Shown: positions 1 through 11,455, counted from the first letter of the stretch. The stretch: 64,000 bases of DNA from Vulpes vulpes (GCF_048418805.1 NC_132788.1:50914792-50978791); one strand, 5' to 3'. Notes: a model not told the origin generated them from the sequence alone. Translations and numbers: made by a program.

Positions 1-953
1 TGAATATTTGGTCACTGTAGAAATAGAGTATATGATGTTTCCAGAGAACTGGATGTTGTGAACTTATTTCTCTCCTTAATCAGTAACATACAGTCGGGGG
101 GTGGGGGTGGAAGGGAACATGGCCTTAACTGTTACTCAAGCTAATTATCCCAGAATGAGATCGCTGATTCACATATTGAAGGAGTCCTTCAGATAATTCT
201 GCTTCTACTATATCTGGGAATACTCTCTTCTAAAAGGAGCACTTATAAGCTAAAGAAGAACAAAAAGGCAATAATCCTCAGGGATGGCTGCTGTCAAACA
301 ACAGAAATCAGAGAACATCATTGATTAACATCAGAGAACATCATTGATTAACCCTTGAGTGGTGAAGACAGATGTGGTTGCTATGGCAATAACGGAAGAG
401 TTGAAGATCTGATTACCTGAACGATTCCTTATTCTCATCGGATTTCACAGATATCAGAAACCACAAAGAGAAAAGACCCACCATGTTACTGACAGTAACC
501 ATAAAATAAAAATACTTTGCAATTACTTCTATTCTAAGAGTTTAATGCCTTTATCAAAAACTAATTTTTAGAGTGACATGTGATAGCAAGGAGCATCTCA
601 ATCTATATTTAATAAGTCTTTTGAATCGCAAGGCAATTTCTAGAGAGAGTAAGTGAGTGAAAGCTCAAAAATTCTATGGTCTTCCTACCTCTATGGCTGC
701 TAAAGAACTCACTCCCCTAATTTAGAAACTACCCAACCTATTCCATGGTTTCAAATAGCTCTTACCCAATGAATGCAATGTTAGGTTAAAGGAAATGAGG
801 GTCCCACTGTCCTGAGATCATATCACTCATATTGGTGCCCTCTGTCCTGACATCTAATTCATTCCAGAAGGAATGTTTAGCACACCCTAATACTAGGGAT
901 GCTCCTCCAGAAAAGACAAACTGAGAAATTATTTAATAATTCTTGTTTGAAGA
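1..953. other. Unique AT-rich sequence, no gene seen
   Basis: No repeat or exon recognised. It holds a G-rich patch at 96-115 (runs of 6, 5, 2 and 3 G) and a perfect 23-base tandem duplication at 307-352. Confidence 0.6.
307..352. repeat. Perfect 23-base tandem duplication
   Basis: The 23-base unit at 307-329, beginning ATCAGAGAACATC, is repeated without change at 330-352. Two copies only; this looks like replication slippage rather than a satellite. Confidence 0.9.
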
Positions 954-969
954 TATTTGAACCATTTGT

Positions 970-1160
970 TTTTTTTGTTTGTTTGTTTGTTTTTTTATTT
1001 ATGATAGTCACAGAGAGAGAGAGAGAGAGGCAGAGACACAGGCAGAGGGAGAAGCAGGCTCCATGCACGGGGAGCCCGACGCGGGATTCAATCCCGGGTC
1101 TCCAGGATCGCGCCCTGGGCCAAAGGCAGGCGCCAAACCGCTGCGCCACCCAGGGATCCC
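970..1160 (-). mobile_element. Young SINEC_Cf-type SINE
   Basis: The head GGGATCCCTGGGTGGC is at the right-hand end, followed leftward by a tRNA-like body with CpGs still present (GGGATTCAATCCCG on the + strand), a (GA)n stretch and a T-rich tail interrupted by TTTG units. A 16-base perfect TSD, TATTTGAACCATTTGT, flanks it at 954-969 and 1161-1176. The perfect TSD and retained CpGs indicate recent insertion. Open frames here (for example 877-1149) are SINE frames, not genes. Confidence 0.95.
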
Positions 1161-1176
1161 TATTTGAACCATTTGT

Positions 1177-1748
1177 ATGTAGAAAAAAAAAATCAAAGCT
1201 CTTCTACATGGTCTCAAGGGGGTAGAACTGCAGGGTGGCCTGAGAGCAGAGTCATTGCATTATAAGGATGCTAGTTTGTATCAATATGAAGAAGAGAGGC
1301 ATTAGTTGCATGGAGAGAGGGTTCACTTTCACCCTTTTTGAAGGGTGTCTCCATGTCCATGGGGTTAAGGATTCTTCTTGCCTGTCATGTTAATGCAGTA
1401 TTCATTCCTCTTAGTTCCATATTCCTTACATTCCGTGTCATTAAAGGCTTCCCCAAACACTGCCACCCTTGAAATGGCACCCCACTGCTGTCTCTTCCAT
1501 CAATCCACATAAGCCCAAATCTATCTCCCTCACTGTTATCTCCCACAGTGCAAACTTCTTGATCTGTATTAGCAGATCTGTGCATCTGTTTCTGATACAC
1601 CCTTGTCACCTTTCTCCTACTGCCTCCCTGAAAGTTCTTTATTTTTTGATTCATTCTTCTCATTTATCCTTTCTTTCTTCCATAATAGACAATAAATATT
1701 AAATAGATCCCTCTATAGCTGCTGGAAAGTAATCATGCATTTCTGCCT
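1177..1748. other. Unique sequence, no gene seen
   Basis: CT-rich on the + strand around 1470-1680, with short open frames on both strands that have no recognisable domain. No repeat identified. Confidence 0.5.
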
Positions 1749-1761
1749 GGCTTTTATAATT

Positions 1762-1957
1762 TTTTTAAAGATTTATTTATTTATTTATTTATGTATTATT
1801 TATTTATGATAGACATAGAGAGAGAGAGGCAGAGACACAGGCAGAGGGAGAAGCAGGCTCCATGCAGAGAGCCCAATGTGGGACTTGATCCCGGGACTAC
1901 AGGATCGCGCCCTGGGCCAAAGGTAGGCGCTAAACCGCTGAGCCACCCAGGGATCCC
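1762..1957 (-). mobile_element. SINEC-type SINE with (TTTA)n tail
   Basis: Canonical canid SINE in reverse, head ending at GGGATCCC (1950-1957), tail ATTTATTTATTTATTT. Flanking 13-mers GGCTTTTATAATT (1749-1761) and GGCCTTTATCATT (1961-1973) differ at two places, so this TSD is older than that of the copy at 970-1160. Confidence 0.93.
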
Positions 1958-2350
1958 CCCGGCCTTTATCATTGAATTCCAAACAGTGAGCTGGTGAGGG
2001 CTGTAGGGACTGGGGCTTAACTCTTGTGCTCCAATCATCTAGAGGATCATCCAGTATTGAGTGCTTCCTGAAAAAAAAGTGCTGGCTGATTTCTTGAACT
2101 GGGCCAAGATTCATAGGAGAACATCTTGACATCTCTTCCACCAGCATAATGCCTCCATGATGTATCTCCTTAGCCATTTCCTAATTATAATGTCATGATT
2201 TGTACTCTGAAGTTCATCAGGATTATTCATAATCCCCAGGAAACTATCTGAATACAGTTTCCAGATCAAAAATATCCAACATTATCCTCTGATAATCTCA
2301 TTACCAACTACTTAGGACTCCTCTACACATGATAAACGTTCTTGGAGAGA

Positions 2351-2540
2351 GGGGCACCTGGGTGGCTCAGTTGGTTAAGCATCTGCATTTGGCTCAGGTC
2401 ATGATCCCGGGGTCCCTGGAATTGAACCCACAACAAGCTCCCTGTTCAGTGGGGAGCCTGCTTCTTCCTCCTCCTCTGCCACTCCCCCTGCCCATGCTCT
2501 CTCTCTCTCTCTCTCAAATACATAAAATCTTTTTAAAAAA
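2351..2540 (+). mobile_element. Older carnivore SINE (GGGGCACCTGGG head)
   Basis: Begins GGGGCACCTGGGTGGCTCAG, then the tRNA-like body, a (CT)n tract and a tail of ATAAAATCTTTTTAAAAAA. TSD TTCTTGGAGAGA at 2339-2350 and 2541-2552 is perfect. It faces the inverted SINE at 2595-2783, only 54 bases away. Confidence 0.95.
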
Positions 2541-2594
2541 TTCTTGGAGAGAGCCCAGCCTTAGGTTTTCTTTCCCTGACATCAAAACCTTAAT

Positions 2595-2783
2595 CTTTTT
2601 CTTTTAAAAAAAGATTATCTATTTATTTAGCAAGAGTATGGGAGGAGGGGCAGAGAGAGAGAGAGAATCTCAAGGAGACTGTGTTCTGAGCTTGATGCAG
2701 GGCTCCATTTCATGACCCTGAGATCATAACCTGAGCCAAAACCAAGAGTCAGACACTTAACTGACTGAGCCACCCAGGCACCC
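2595..2783 (-). mobile_element. Older carnivore SINE, inverted
   Basis: Reads CTGAGCCACCCAGGCACCC at its right (5') end, with the older body containing TGACTCTTGGTTTTGGCTCA on the - strand. TSD ATCAAAACCTTAAT (2581-2594) against ATCAAAAGCTTAAT (2784-2797), one mismatch. Confidence 0.93.
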
Positions 2784-2797
2784 ATCAAAAGCTTAAT

Positions 2798-3652
2798 GTT
2801 GATTTTATAAGGGAATTGTTATGACTAGCATCCTCTTTTTTGCCACCTGCATGGCTAGAAATGCCAAAATGTGACAATAAAAACATTTTGAACCTATATG
2901 AGGTTCAAAATTCATCGTTCCCTTCAAATAAACACCTCAACACTGTTTGTTTTCCTAGAAATATTTTAACTAAGTCTGTATGCCTCAGGCTAGCATGACT
3001 GTGTAAAGCCTCGAAGAGCACTAGCTATTCCAGGAGTAAAACCACATTCGTCAAGATTTCAATTGTTAGATGCCAGTCATTGTAGCCTGACATTTGTTAA
3101 CTCTCTTGCCGGGAGAACTCTCCTAAAAGTACTTCAAGTTAGACTCTGCCTTTTATCTCCTGACTTCCCCAACAGCTTCTTTCTCTCTTTCTCACACCCT
3201 TCACCTTACAACACACACATTTTACATTAGCAGTGGCCAAGAAGTCATTTAGTATTCAAAATACTTCTGAGATTCAGATTCTCATGGTCATTCAGTCCAT
3301 AACTCTGTCCCAGCCCACTCTATCATATGCAAACCACTGGCCACCACCTTCTTGCCCTCTTTACTAACACATTTCATGGTCTTCTGGCTCTTTCCTCCTC
3401 GAAGGTGTCTGATGCCTTTCTTCACTGTGTTTGACTCATATAAAATGTGGGTCATATAAGTTCCCAGAAGGCTTATCTACACCTGGGAATGACCCTCAAA
3501 TCCTCCAGATGATGGCCATGCTTCCTTGCTAGCCTTGAGAGCAAATAAATGGGTAAGTGCTCAGGTTTGAAAAGAAATCAGGAGGAAGTCATCAAAATAC
3601 ATAATAAGCCCTATCTTTGGAAGACCAAATAGACTAATGGAATACACTTGTA
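2798..3652. other. Unique sequence, no gene seen
   Basis: AT-rich with a short CT/CA-rich patch near 3170-3220. No repeat family or exon recognised. Confidence 0.5.
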
Positions 3653-3668
3653 GAAGACACTGGTTTTC

Positions 3669-3916
3669 TTTTTTTTTAATAAATTAATTTTTTATTGGTA
3701 TTCAATTTACCAACATACAGAAAAACACCCAGTGCTCATCCCGTCAAGTGCCCCCCTCAGTGCCCGTCACCCATTCACCCCCACCCCCCGCCCTCCTCCC
3801 CTTCCACCACCCCTAGTTCATTTCCCCGAGTTAGGAGTCTTTTTCTTCTCCCTTCCCTTATATTCCCTTTCACTGTTATTTATATTCCTCAAATGAATGA
3901 GAACATACACTGTTTG
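3669..3916 (-). mobile_element. 5'-truncated L1 (carnivore L1 3' end)
   Basis: On the - strand the segment runs from the last ORF2 bases through the G-rich 3' UTR to the diagnostic GAGCACTGGGTGTTTTTC and an A-rich tail (T-rich at 3669-3695 on +). It is flanked by a perfect 16-base TSD, GAAGACACTGGTTTTC, at 3653-3668 and 3917-3932. About 250 bases of a roughly 6 kb element survive, the usual result of incomplete reverse transcription. Confidence 0.95.
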
Positions 3917-4536
3917 GAAGACACTGGTTTTCCACTGACCTAATGAGCTACATCTATCTCTCCTCACCGAAGTGAAGCTGAATCTAAGAATAATTTCACA
4001 ATGCATTTGCTGAATATCTGCTGTGCCAGGCTCTAAAGAACCAAAGGAATGTGCTACATGTTGCATCTTTCTTTGAGGCTTTTATAATCAGGTGAGTCAT
4101 AGACACAGACACTCACAATCACACCACAAGGGCATATTACTACAAATCAAACACATGTCCAGCACTACAAAAGCACAGAATGTGGGACCCAGGAAATTTA
4201 ATAAAAGTCCCCTACCCCTGGACAAGCAGAGCAGGACTGACTCTATTCTGTGCTGCCCCCGCCACCTCCTGTATGACCCCCACATGACCTGCTTATTGCT
4301 TAAGGTGCTGCCCCACCCTAGTCAAGCCGCTGGGCACCCCCTTACCGGAAATTGGCTCCTAACAATGTATCCCCGCCTTGTGCCCGCCAAACCTGTGCGC
4401 CAATTCTGACCAGAGTGATAGGCCAGCTCAAGTGGATACTACAGGGTAAGGTGTAATTCAATCGGCCACCTGCGTGTGGACCGACAGGACTGGGCAACTT
4501 TCTGCGTATGGTACAATCCCATGGGCCACTGGCCCC

Positions 4537-4542
4537 TATAAA
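4537..4542 (+). promoter_or_regulatory. TATA box of the solo LTR
   Basis: TATAAA in the context GGCCCCTATAAAGCTG, 81 bases upstream of the polyadenylation signal. That spacing suits an LTR with a short R region. Activity is not known. Confidence 0.75.
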
Positions 4543-4622
4543 GCTGCTACGCCTCTCAGTCTCGGGGTCCAAGTCCCTGCTCCGCTGTGTCGGGTGCACC
4601 TGGACTCAAGCCCGAGCTTGTA

Positions 4623-4628
4623 AATAAA
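4623..4628 (+). terminator. Polyadenylation signal of the solo LTR
   Basis: AATAAA in TTGTAAATAAACCCTCGGG, followed by a GT-rich stretch (GTGTTTGCATGGGTGTCGG). This is the expected R/U5 arrangement. Confidence 0.75.
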
Positions 4629-4696
4629 CCCTCGGGTGTTTGCATGGGTGTCGGCTTCTCGGTGGTTTCTTGGATTTGCAATCTTGGGCACAAGAT

Positions 4697-5569
4697 GACC
4701 AGCAGTTCACTATGCCTTGTGAAAGAGTCAAAGGAAAGTCCTACAAGATGGAATAGCTATCTCCAGGCCCTCAAGTGAGATGGCATTTGGGGTTAAATAA
4801 TCCAGGTAACCATCTCATCTCTCTGCTCACTTTTAAAATATATATATATATAATTGAAGTCATAAGAGGCTAGCTAAATTGGAAAATTACTGTGGTAGAG
4901 TTTTGCTAAACTAAATTGCAGGATGAACGCCTTTTCAATGTCACCCATTTCAAGTATGATGTTTTGTGCTGGGTGTGTTTGAAGAAGTGCAAAAGGAAAA
5001 CCATCTTGAATGTTCAACTTGTTAAGGAAGTTCCTATCAAATTTAGTGAATAGTGAGCTTTAATTGCATTTTAATATTTAGCAGTTTACTCTTAGTTTAT
5101 ATTATATTTTTTATTTACACTGTCAACTTTTTAGTCACCATTTTATGTCAGTTTTTCTTTAGGATAATTAATCATTGGGTGCTGAGAACTAAATCAAAAA
5201 GGAAATTTCTTTAAATAACAAATGCAGACTTTAAAAAATCTCATAAATCAAAATGAAAATTTCTTTTGGGATTTAATGAATTCCATTTCAGCTACACATA
5301 CATACTTCTAACTTACTAAGCAGAGGAATGGGCACTTTTATGAATCCATGTTCCATAACATATGGATGAAAGAATTTACAATAAATAAAAATTAGACCTA
5401 TCGAATCATGCATTAAAAGCCTGATTACTAGTCCAAAAACTTTCTAAACTTAAACATTAATTTTAAAAAAAAGAATCTGAGTGGAAAATATTGATTTCAA
5501 AAGAAGTTTAATAATTTCTCAGGTTTTAGATAATGCCTTTCAATTTGTAAAATGCTATTACATAATAAT
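4697..5569. other. Unique AT-rich sequence, no gene seen
   Basis: Contains a short (TA)n run at about 4841-4852. No repeat family or coding signal recognised. Confidence 0.5.
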
Positions 5570-5582
5570 AATAGCAAAGGTT

Positions 5583-5708
5583 GGGGATCCCTGGGTGACT
5601 CAGCGGTTTAGCGCCTTCGGCCCAGGGCATGGTCCTAGGTCCCGGGATCGAGTCCCACATCGGGCTCCTTGCATGGAGTCTGCTTCTCCCTCTGCCTGTG
5701 TCTCTGCT

Positions 5709-5742
<34 letters not shown>

Positions 5743-5771
5743 GAATAAATAAATAAAATCTTTTTTAAAAA
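5583..5771 (+). mobile_element. SINEC-type SINE
   Basis: GGGGATCCCTGGGTGACTCAG head, (CT)n, tail ATGAATAAATAAATAAAATC followed by A-rich sequence. TSD AATAGCAAAGGT at 5570-5581 and 5772-5783, perfect over 12 bases. Confidence 0.95.
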
Positions 5772-5884
5772 AATAGCAAAGGTCATAGTTACATAAAAGA
5801 GTAAAGATAGCAAATTAGTAAAATTTTGATTAGTGATCCAAAATAGAAACCCGAACATCCCTCTCCAATTCAGGCCTTCAGGCA

Positions 5885-6194
5885 TTTGCTCAGTAAATAT
5901 TCACTGTTGCAACCACAACTAGTAAGGCTCTATTCTTGGCACCATGAGCCATTGAGGAAAATAAGAGGATCTTTTTTCCTGAAAGGATCTGGAGAGCAGT
6001 CAGAGGGACACCAAGGAAATCAACAACTACAGAACAGGTCTAGTAGAAGTGAAAGCTGGATGCTAGGAGAGTGTCCAAGCACAGCGAGGGAGAACGTTGT
6101 CTAGAGGGAATGTTACTTTGCACTGAATTTTGAAAGACTCTCGGATGAAGATGTGTTGGCCAGACAGAGGAGAGAAGGCTGTTTTAGGCAAAGG
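5885..6194 (-). mobile_element. Probable L2 relic
   Basis: Reads in the reverse L2 sense: a CTCAGTAAATATTCACTG-like end, then GGATGAAGATGTGTTGGCCAGACAGAGGAG and an AGGCAAAGGAAGCAGGAA-like segment typical of the L2 3' region. It is interrupted by the L1 insertion that follows. Assignment is by eye to a very old family. Confidence 0.5.
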
Positions 6195-6207
6195 AAGCAG
6201 GAATTTC

Positions 6208-6208
<1 letters not shown>

Positions 6209-6238
<30 letters not shown>

Positions 6239-6427
6239 AATTGGAGTTCGATTTGCCAGCATATAGTATAACACCCAGTGCTCATCCCATCCAGTGCCCC
6301 CCCTCAGTGCCTGTCACCCAGTCACCCAGTCACCCTATCCCCCCCACCTCCCTTTCCACTACCCCTTATTCATTTCCCAGAGTTAGGAGTCTCTCATGTT
6401 TTGTCACCCTCTCTGATTTTTCCCATA
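6209..6427 (-). mobile_element. 5'-truncated L1 3' end with (TA)n in the tail
   Basis: Same L1 3' UTR as the copy at 3669-3916 (AACACCCAGTGCTCATCCC on +). A perfect 14-base TSD, AAGCAGGAATTTCT, lies at 6195-6208 and 6428-6441. The tail is TTTTATATATATATATAT followed by T's, so a dinucleotide repeat has grown inside the poly(A). A CAGTCACC unit is locally repeated near 6318-6335. Confidence 0.94.
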
Positions 6428-6441
6428 AAGCAGGAATTTCT

Positions 6442-7174
6442 ATCATTTCCACCCTCCTACCTTGAAAGCACTGAAATGAGTTCTCTCCATCCTCACTGTT
6501 ATTGCATTATTTCAGGCCCTCAACATTTTCTCCTGTAAGACATTAATAACTGAATTCCCTAGAGGGCTTCAGGGATTGTTATAAGGTGAGACCTGGTGAG
6601 TGCAGAAAGGGAGAGCTGTCACTGTCCTATCGCAGACAGCAATGATGCCTTAATGGTCCTTTATCCATACATTGCCCACCCGGGAAGTCCTATAAAAATG
6701 ATGGCTCTTTCGGTCCCAATGCCTCCAAGACTCTCTCATGCCTCCCTGCCACCCAGCCCAGCTCTGGACCCCCATATATACATTTATCAAGGGCATGTAC
6801 TGCTTTGCTAATAAGTTGGATTTTGGCTGACTTTGTTATATATTGTTACTTATGCAGGTGCAATGCCATATGTATCATGTATGTCACTGGGTCAATCTTG
6901 TAGAGAAATTAACCAAGGGACTAGAACTTACTGTTTAGGCATTAGAAGTTATTCTTGTAGCATAAAGCTTTAAACTAATGCAAATGTCATTATCATTCTT
7001 TTTCATCATCCTCCTAGCAAAATCCAAAGTTATTTTCAATAGAAAGGGGACTTATTTCAAAATTTAAGCAACTCACCACCAAATGATTCTATCCTCTCCA
7101 GAACAATGATGTGGATGGGATACATGAGGTGCATTTATTTTCTTCGATCTGGTATCATAGGAAAGGAATAAACA
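6442..7174. other. Unique sequence, no gene seen
   Basis: No recognisable repeat or exon. Short open frames at 6596-6811 have no domain I can name. Confidence 0.5.
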
Positions 7175-7177
7175 CTC

Positions 7178-7275
7178 CAGACATGTGAGGTAGTATTCCC
7201 ACAATCACACAGTAACTCGGTGACAGAGCTGAGACTAGACCTGGGACTTCCAGGTCTTTTGGCTTTCAATTAATT
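7178..7275 (-). mobile_element. MIR fragment
   Basis: GTATTCCCACAATCACACAG, then TGACAGAGCTGAGACTAGACC and a CCCAGGTCTTTTGGC-like end. This matches the reverse complement of the MIR 5'/core half (TCACACAGCTAGTAAGTGGCAGAGCC). Diverged. Confidence 0.6.
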
Positions 7276-9769
7276 TTTTTTCACGTCATCTCTCAAACCC
7301 TAGACTGTTAGTGGGTTCTACACGTGCCTGCTCCCTGCAGTTCCCTATCCTTTCCCAAATATGTTCTCTTCGGTCTTTTGCACAGGAGAAAAGAATCAGA
7401 TAGAAACTAATATCACAGATTAGTTTAATCCAATTTAAAATGCCTTCCCCTTTGTAGTTACTAGCACCCTTACCACTTCCTCTTTGGCTGGTTTTCCAAA
7501 AGGCTCTTCCCCACAGTAGAGGTGGGGGAGAGCCTCCTGCCCTCCTGTTATTCTCCTGGTATCTTCACTGTTTCAGGACTGTGGTTTAAAGTCTGATAAA
7601 CAATACACAGCTTCCATTTGTTTTATTTCCTGGGGAGTATGCCAAGGCTCAGCAGTGAGAAGGGGAACATTTTCTTTTCTTTTAATGAACCTGAATGGTT
7701 TCCCCGTTCTATATTAACAGTAATCTGTGCACTGGTACAGCTCTTTCTGCAAATGTAACTGAAATCTCTTGAAGGTATTACGGCTCTAGTGATAACTCTG
7801 CATTCCGGGTGTGGTGATCACACAGTGGAGGGACCAGCTGAAGCAGAGCCGGGATGGGTATCTCCAGGTAACAGCGCTGTGCAACCCTCACACCATCTGG
7901 GATGCAGATGTGTGGGCTGGGGGCAGAGCTCATGGGATGCCCAGGGAGAAATGGAGGGCTTAACCAAGCTGTCCTCTCAAATGAGAGTTCTGAAGATGGC
8001 TGGGGTCCTCTCCATATCCACACCAGCCAGGCCTTGATGCCACTTCACTTGCCACTTGCAATCAGGTGTGCCTTGAGAACCAGAGATCTCGGGGAAATGC
8101 CCAACTCTTCCAGAATAAGGACAGAAAGATACAAGATCTCTTTCTCTTTCTGTCTCTGTCTCTCTCACCGCCGCCCCCCCAACATACATACTCACACAAA
8201 TTAAACACAAATACATTTTGTGTTTACCCATCCAAATGTCTCAACCATGCTGAGACATTAATTGTAAAACTTGCAAGAAATCACCGAGTTCCTGAAAACT
8301 CTAGAATGAAGGAAAGAAAGCCAATGATAGTTCATGTGAAGGATGTGTTGCTTTCATCCCTGACAATGCTATTGAAGCTTAATTTAATTTCTTCCAATAT
8401 GAATGTGTCCAATTTCACTTTTTTTATAAGGTTAATTTATAAGACTTGATATAGTGGAGCTCATTGAAGTCCTCTTTTCTTTCAGGCATATTGACCACAG
8501 TTCCCCTCATTTCATTGATACAAGTCATTCTCGAGTCATTGATGTGAACCTGTCACATACTGATATTCGGTATGAAACCTTTCAATGGAGAGGGGTAGAA
8601 TGTAAAACACACAACAATTGTATTATTTAGAATTCATGTGAGCCAGGTACTATATCCAGTTACAGAGTAAGCACCATTGACATATTTCAGAACTCGAAAT
8701 CATTCACAAGTGTTAGTACTCTGCAAAAAGAATACTTGGAATGATTGAAATACCCAAGTTCAGGCATTCACCTGAATCAAGAAGACGGTTCTAAATCGGC
8801 ATGGTATTTACATGAGGATGTAAATATCAACAGATAACTCCTAGGCCAGTTCCTTTACCAATGCAAATTCTCACAGAGACAAGTTTGTAATTAGATATGT
8901 AACCTTGAGCCTGGGCAAAGAGCAGCTTGAAAGTCAAATAAAATCATCAACGCTACTTCAGAATTTCCTTTGGATGCTTTTCGTATGACTAAGAGCATGT
9001 TAAGTCCAATTCATTTCTTTCTCTGCTCATCTAGAGAAGCAAAAAGAGGAATGAGGAGGAAAAAAACTTCCCAGAACTTGATGACCACATTACACAAAAT
9101 GTCCTCAATAGGTGAGGACAGAGTCTGATGGAAGGGTAACCATATAACACACACTCATTGATTTGAGGGTGATGTTGGACAGTTTATCTTCTTGAATAAA
9201 ACTGCAATTGCAACTAGAAGAATTCTGCCACAAAGCCTCTGCTTATAGATATTTTATAGGTATGCCTTTTTATGACCCTCTATTAAACATTTTGTTATCT
9301 GTGATCTGTGAAGATGTAATACAAAAGGTTCAGTAATACCATGTTAGAAATAAAAGGAACAAATTGTCTACTTGTAATAATACAGCTTTTCTATTTTATG
9401 GGCTTGTTTAAAATAACAATGCATAATGTTTTTAAGTTTCATGAAGACAGTTTTGCTGGTCCTCATTTTTCCATTTTTTCTGATCTGAGTCCATGTGCCA
9501 AGTTGTACATACGAAGAAACTTGGCAAGACAAATTACTAACAGCTTTTTATTTTCATTCATACTTGGTCTTTATCTCCTAATTTAAAAAGTAATATTACT
9601 ATTTTCCCCTCACTTGTTTAAATAGAATCTCTTTTTAAGAAGAAGCAACTAATGCTTCTTTACTTGTCTCTTGCCCCTGTAAAGCCAACTTGAAAAATCA
9701 GTTTGACTTTAATTTAAAGAATACTCTTAGGTTAATACAATGCCCTGGCACACCAATGCTGAGTTGACA
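7276..9769. other. Long unique stretch, no gene seen
   Basis: About 2.5 kb without a recent transposon. It contains a pyrimidine tract with a C7 run at about 8139-8180. Open frames up to 127 codons (8066-8449) lack recognisable domains or splice-flanked exon structure, so I call none of them genes. Confidence 0.5.
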
Positions 9770-10050
9770 ATGAACAAATAAATAAACACTTCATAATCCC
9801 TGCTTTGCACAACACCTTGTGTTAAGTATTGGACAAAGGGAACTCTCAGATGATGTCCCAGCCCATAGGGAACTGGCAGTCAGTGGCAGGACAGACATCA
9901 TTCCACAGGCAGTAAATCATCTCACACCGCATGATGCTACAGGAACGTGTGGAGAGGAGAGACCCTCTCCACGTGAGCACAGAGCAGAGAGACCCTGACA
10001 ATTAAGGAAAGGCCTCCTAAATGGAGAACAGTGAAACTGATTCTTCAAAG
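9770..10050 (-). mobile_element. Probable L2 relic
   Basis: Follows the reverse L2 3' region: ACAACACCTTGTGTTAAGTATTGG, GTCCCAGCCCATAGGGAACTGG, then GGAAAGGCCTCCTAAATGGAGAA. These correspond to the L2 size-limit box, 'tccctgccctcatggagctta' and 'ggcctctctgaggagg' blocks. Confidence 0.6.
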
Positions 10051-10070
10051 AAGGGATTTATTTTGTAGAT

Positions 10071-10238
10071 CAGTGGTTCTCACATTTTACATTGAATGAG
10101 TTAAAAATAGAGTCCAACTCTGCTCCCCCAGAGAACCCTATAAAATATGTCCAGATGTGATCCAGAAATCTGTGTTTTGAATAAGCCTACCATCTGATCT
10201 TGATTCAAGTGGGCCCAGGACCACCCTTGGAGAATCAT
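10071..10238 (+). mobile_element. MER5-like hAT (Charlie) MITE
   Basis: Starts CAGTGGTTCTCA and contains CCAGAAATCTGTGTTTTGAATAAGCC, the internal MER5 block, ending near GGAGAATCAT where the terminal inverted repeat should be. The left terminal repeat is intact, the right one decayed. No 8-base TSD visible. Confidence 0.75.
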
Positions 10239-11261
10239 AAAGCAGACAGATGGGGAGAGGTTGTGTGGGGTGGTGGTGGCAGACCAGGCAGGAGGAACCA
10301 TCTGTGAGATACAAGTAGGGGAGTGTGCACCAGCATGGAGTGACTGAGAAATTTTAGGGGGAAGATGGAGGTGTAGGTAGGTACCTGACCACAAATGCCT
10401 TGCTCACCATGTGTAAGAGCATGAACTTGATCCTGAACATGATGGAGAATCAATCTCAGTGTTAGGAAAAAAAAAAAAAAGAAGAAGAAGATCAGATATA
10501 CTTAATAACTTTTCATGGTACTAACAAAGTGGAGGATCAGCCCTTTCAATTTGATTAGTTGATCCATTTTTAAATAAAACCATGAAGAAACGAGAAATAC
10601 CTTTTATGTTATTTTTAATGCAGACACTAATGTCAAAAAACAGTGATTTAAAACGCCCACCAAAACTGCAAGAGTACTGCAGTGACAGTCCATCTCATGA
10701 CAGATGATGCCAGGTGGCCCCTGAATGCCATAGACACCATCTACAGCCACACACAAGAACAGTACCCACCTTCTCAATGGCACCATGATGTGCCCCTGCA
10801 TCTTGGGTGAGACCACTACTAGGAGGGGTCAGTCAGCTCCATGGGAAGGCCCCCACATAAAGTAGCAGCAATAGGCTACCACGATCAAAGCATAAATGAA
10901 GCATCTCTAGTAACCGGTACCAGTTAAGAAAGTCAGAGGATCCATCCCACACTATGAAGTGACAGCACACATGATGACACATGGCACTGCCACCAGGAAT
11001 GAACAGCTGAATCTGCATCACCCCCGACTGGAACAACTATCTCATAGGAAACAGTTCCACAATGTAAAAAATGAAAAATCATGTAGGGAATGGTGTGGAC
11101 TTAGGAGGTCTGTGTCCTGACTATACATTACTAGTAACTTTTAAAATTTCATCGAAATGAAAAAAATGAATTACCTTTTTCTATAAACTGATTATTTACT
11201 ATTTCTATTAATGAATTATGGCAAACACACATCAATATTGTATTTAACCTAATGGAGAATA
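10239..11261. other. Unique sequence with A/GAA-rich run, no gene seen
   Basis: Holds (A)n(GAA)n at about 10467-10490. Two neighbouring - strand frames (10833-11036 and 10604-10816) might suggest a broken retrocopy, but I recognise neither, and no poly(A) or TSD frames them. Confidence 0.45.
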
Positions 11262-11274
11262 TATTCTCTCTCTT

Positions 11275-11446
11275 TTTTTAAAGATTTTATTTATCTATTT
11301 GAAAAAGAGAGAATGAGCAGTGGGGAGTGGTAGAGAGAAGGAGAGAGAGAGAGAAGAGCAGACTCTGCTCAGCAGGAAGCCAAGACCTGGAGATCATGAC
11401 CTGAGCCGAAGGCAGACATTTAACCGACTGAGCCACCCAAGCACCC
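11275..11446 (-). mobile_element. Older carnivore SINE
   Basis: CTGAGCCACCCAAGCACCC at the 5' end (right), AAAGATTTTATTTATCTATT tail (left). Short flanking repeat TATTCTCT at 11262-11269 and 11448-11455, both followed by pyrimidines. Confidence 0.9.
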
Positions 11447-11455
11447 TTATTCTCT

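Larger units (their letters stand above)
4181..4692 (+). mobile_element. Solo LTR of a gammaretrovirus-like ERV (ERV1 class)
   Basis: A 512-base unit starts TGTGGG and ends GGGCACA (TG...CA ends). It has a TATAAA box at 4537-4542, an AATAAA polyadenylation signal at 4623-4628, and a GT/T-rich stretch after it, the U3-R-U5 order of a gammaretroviral LTR. Flanking four-base words AGAA (4177-4180) and AGAT (4693-4696) agree at three of four positions, as expected for a decayed 4-base TSD. No primer-binding site, gag, pol or env sequence follows, so this is a solo LTR left by LTR-LTR recombination. It carries about nineteen CpGs, far above its surroundings. The exact canid ERV family is not assigned. 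Confidence 0.85.

Noticed and set aside
3669..3916. Proline-rich open frames (3695-3943, 6241-6538)
   Set aside because: They are antisense reading of the G-rich L1 3' UTR.
4092..4599. Open frames across the LTR that could suggest a viral gene
   Set aside because: They lie within U3/R of a solo LTR and resemble no retroviral protein. No internal proviral sequence is present.
10604..11036. Two adjacent - strand frames that might be a broken retrocopy
   Set aside because: I cannot recognise the product. No poly(A) and no TSD frame the region, and the frames are separated by a stop and frame change.
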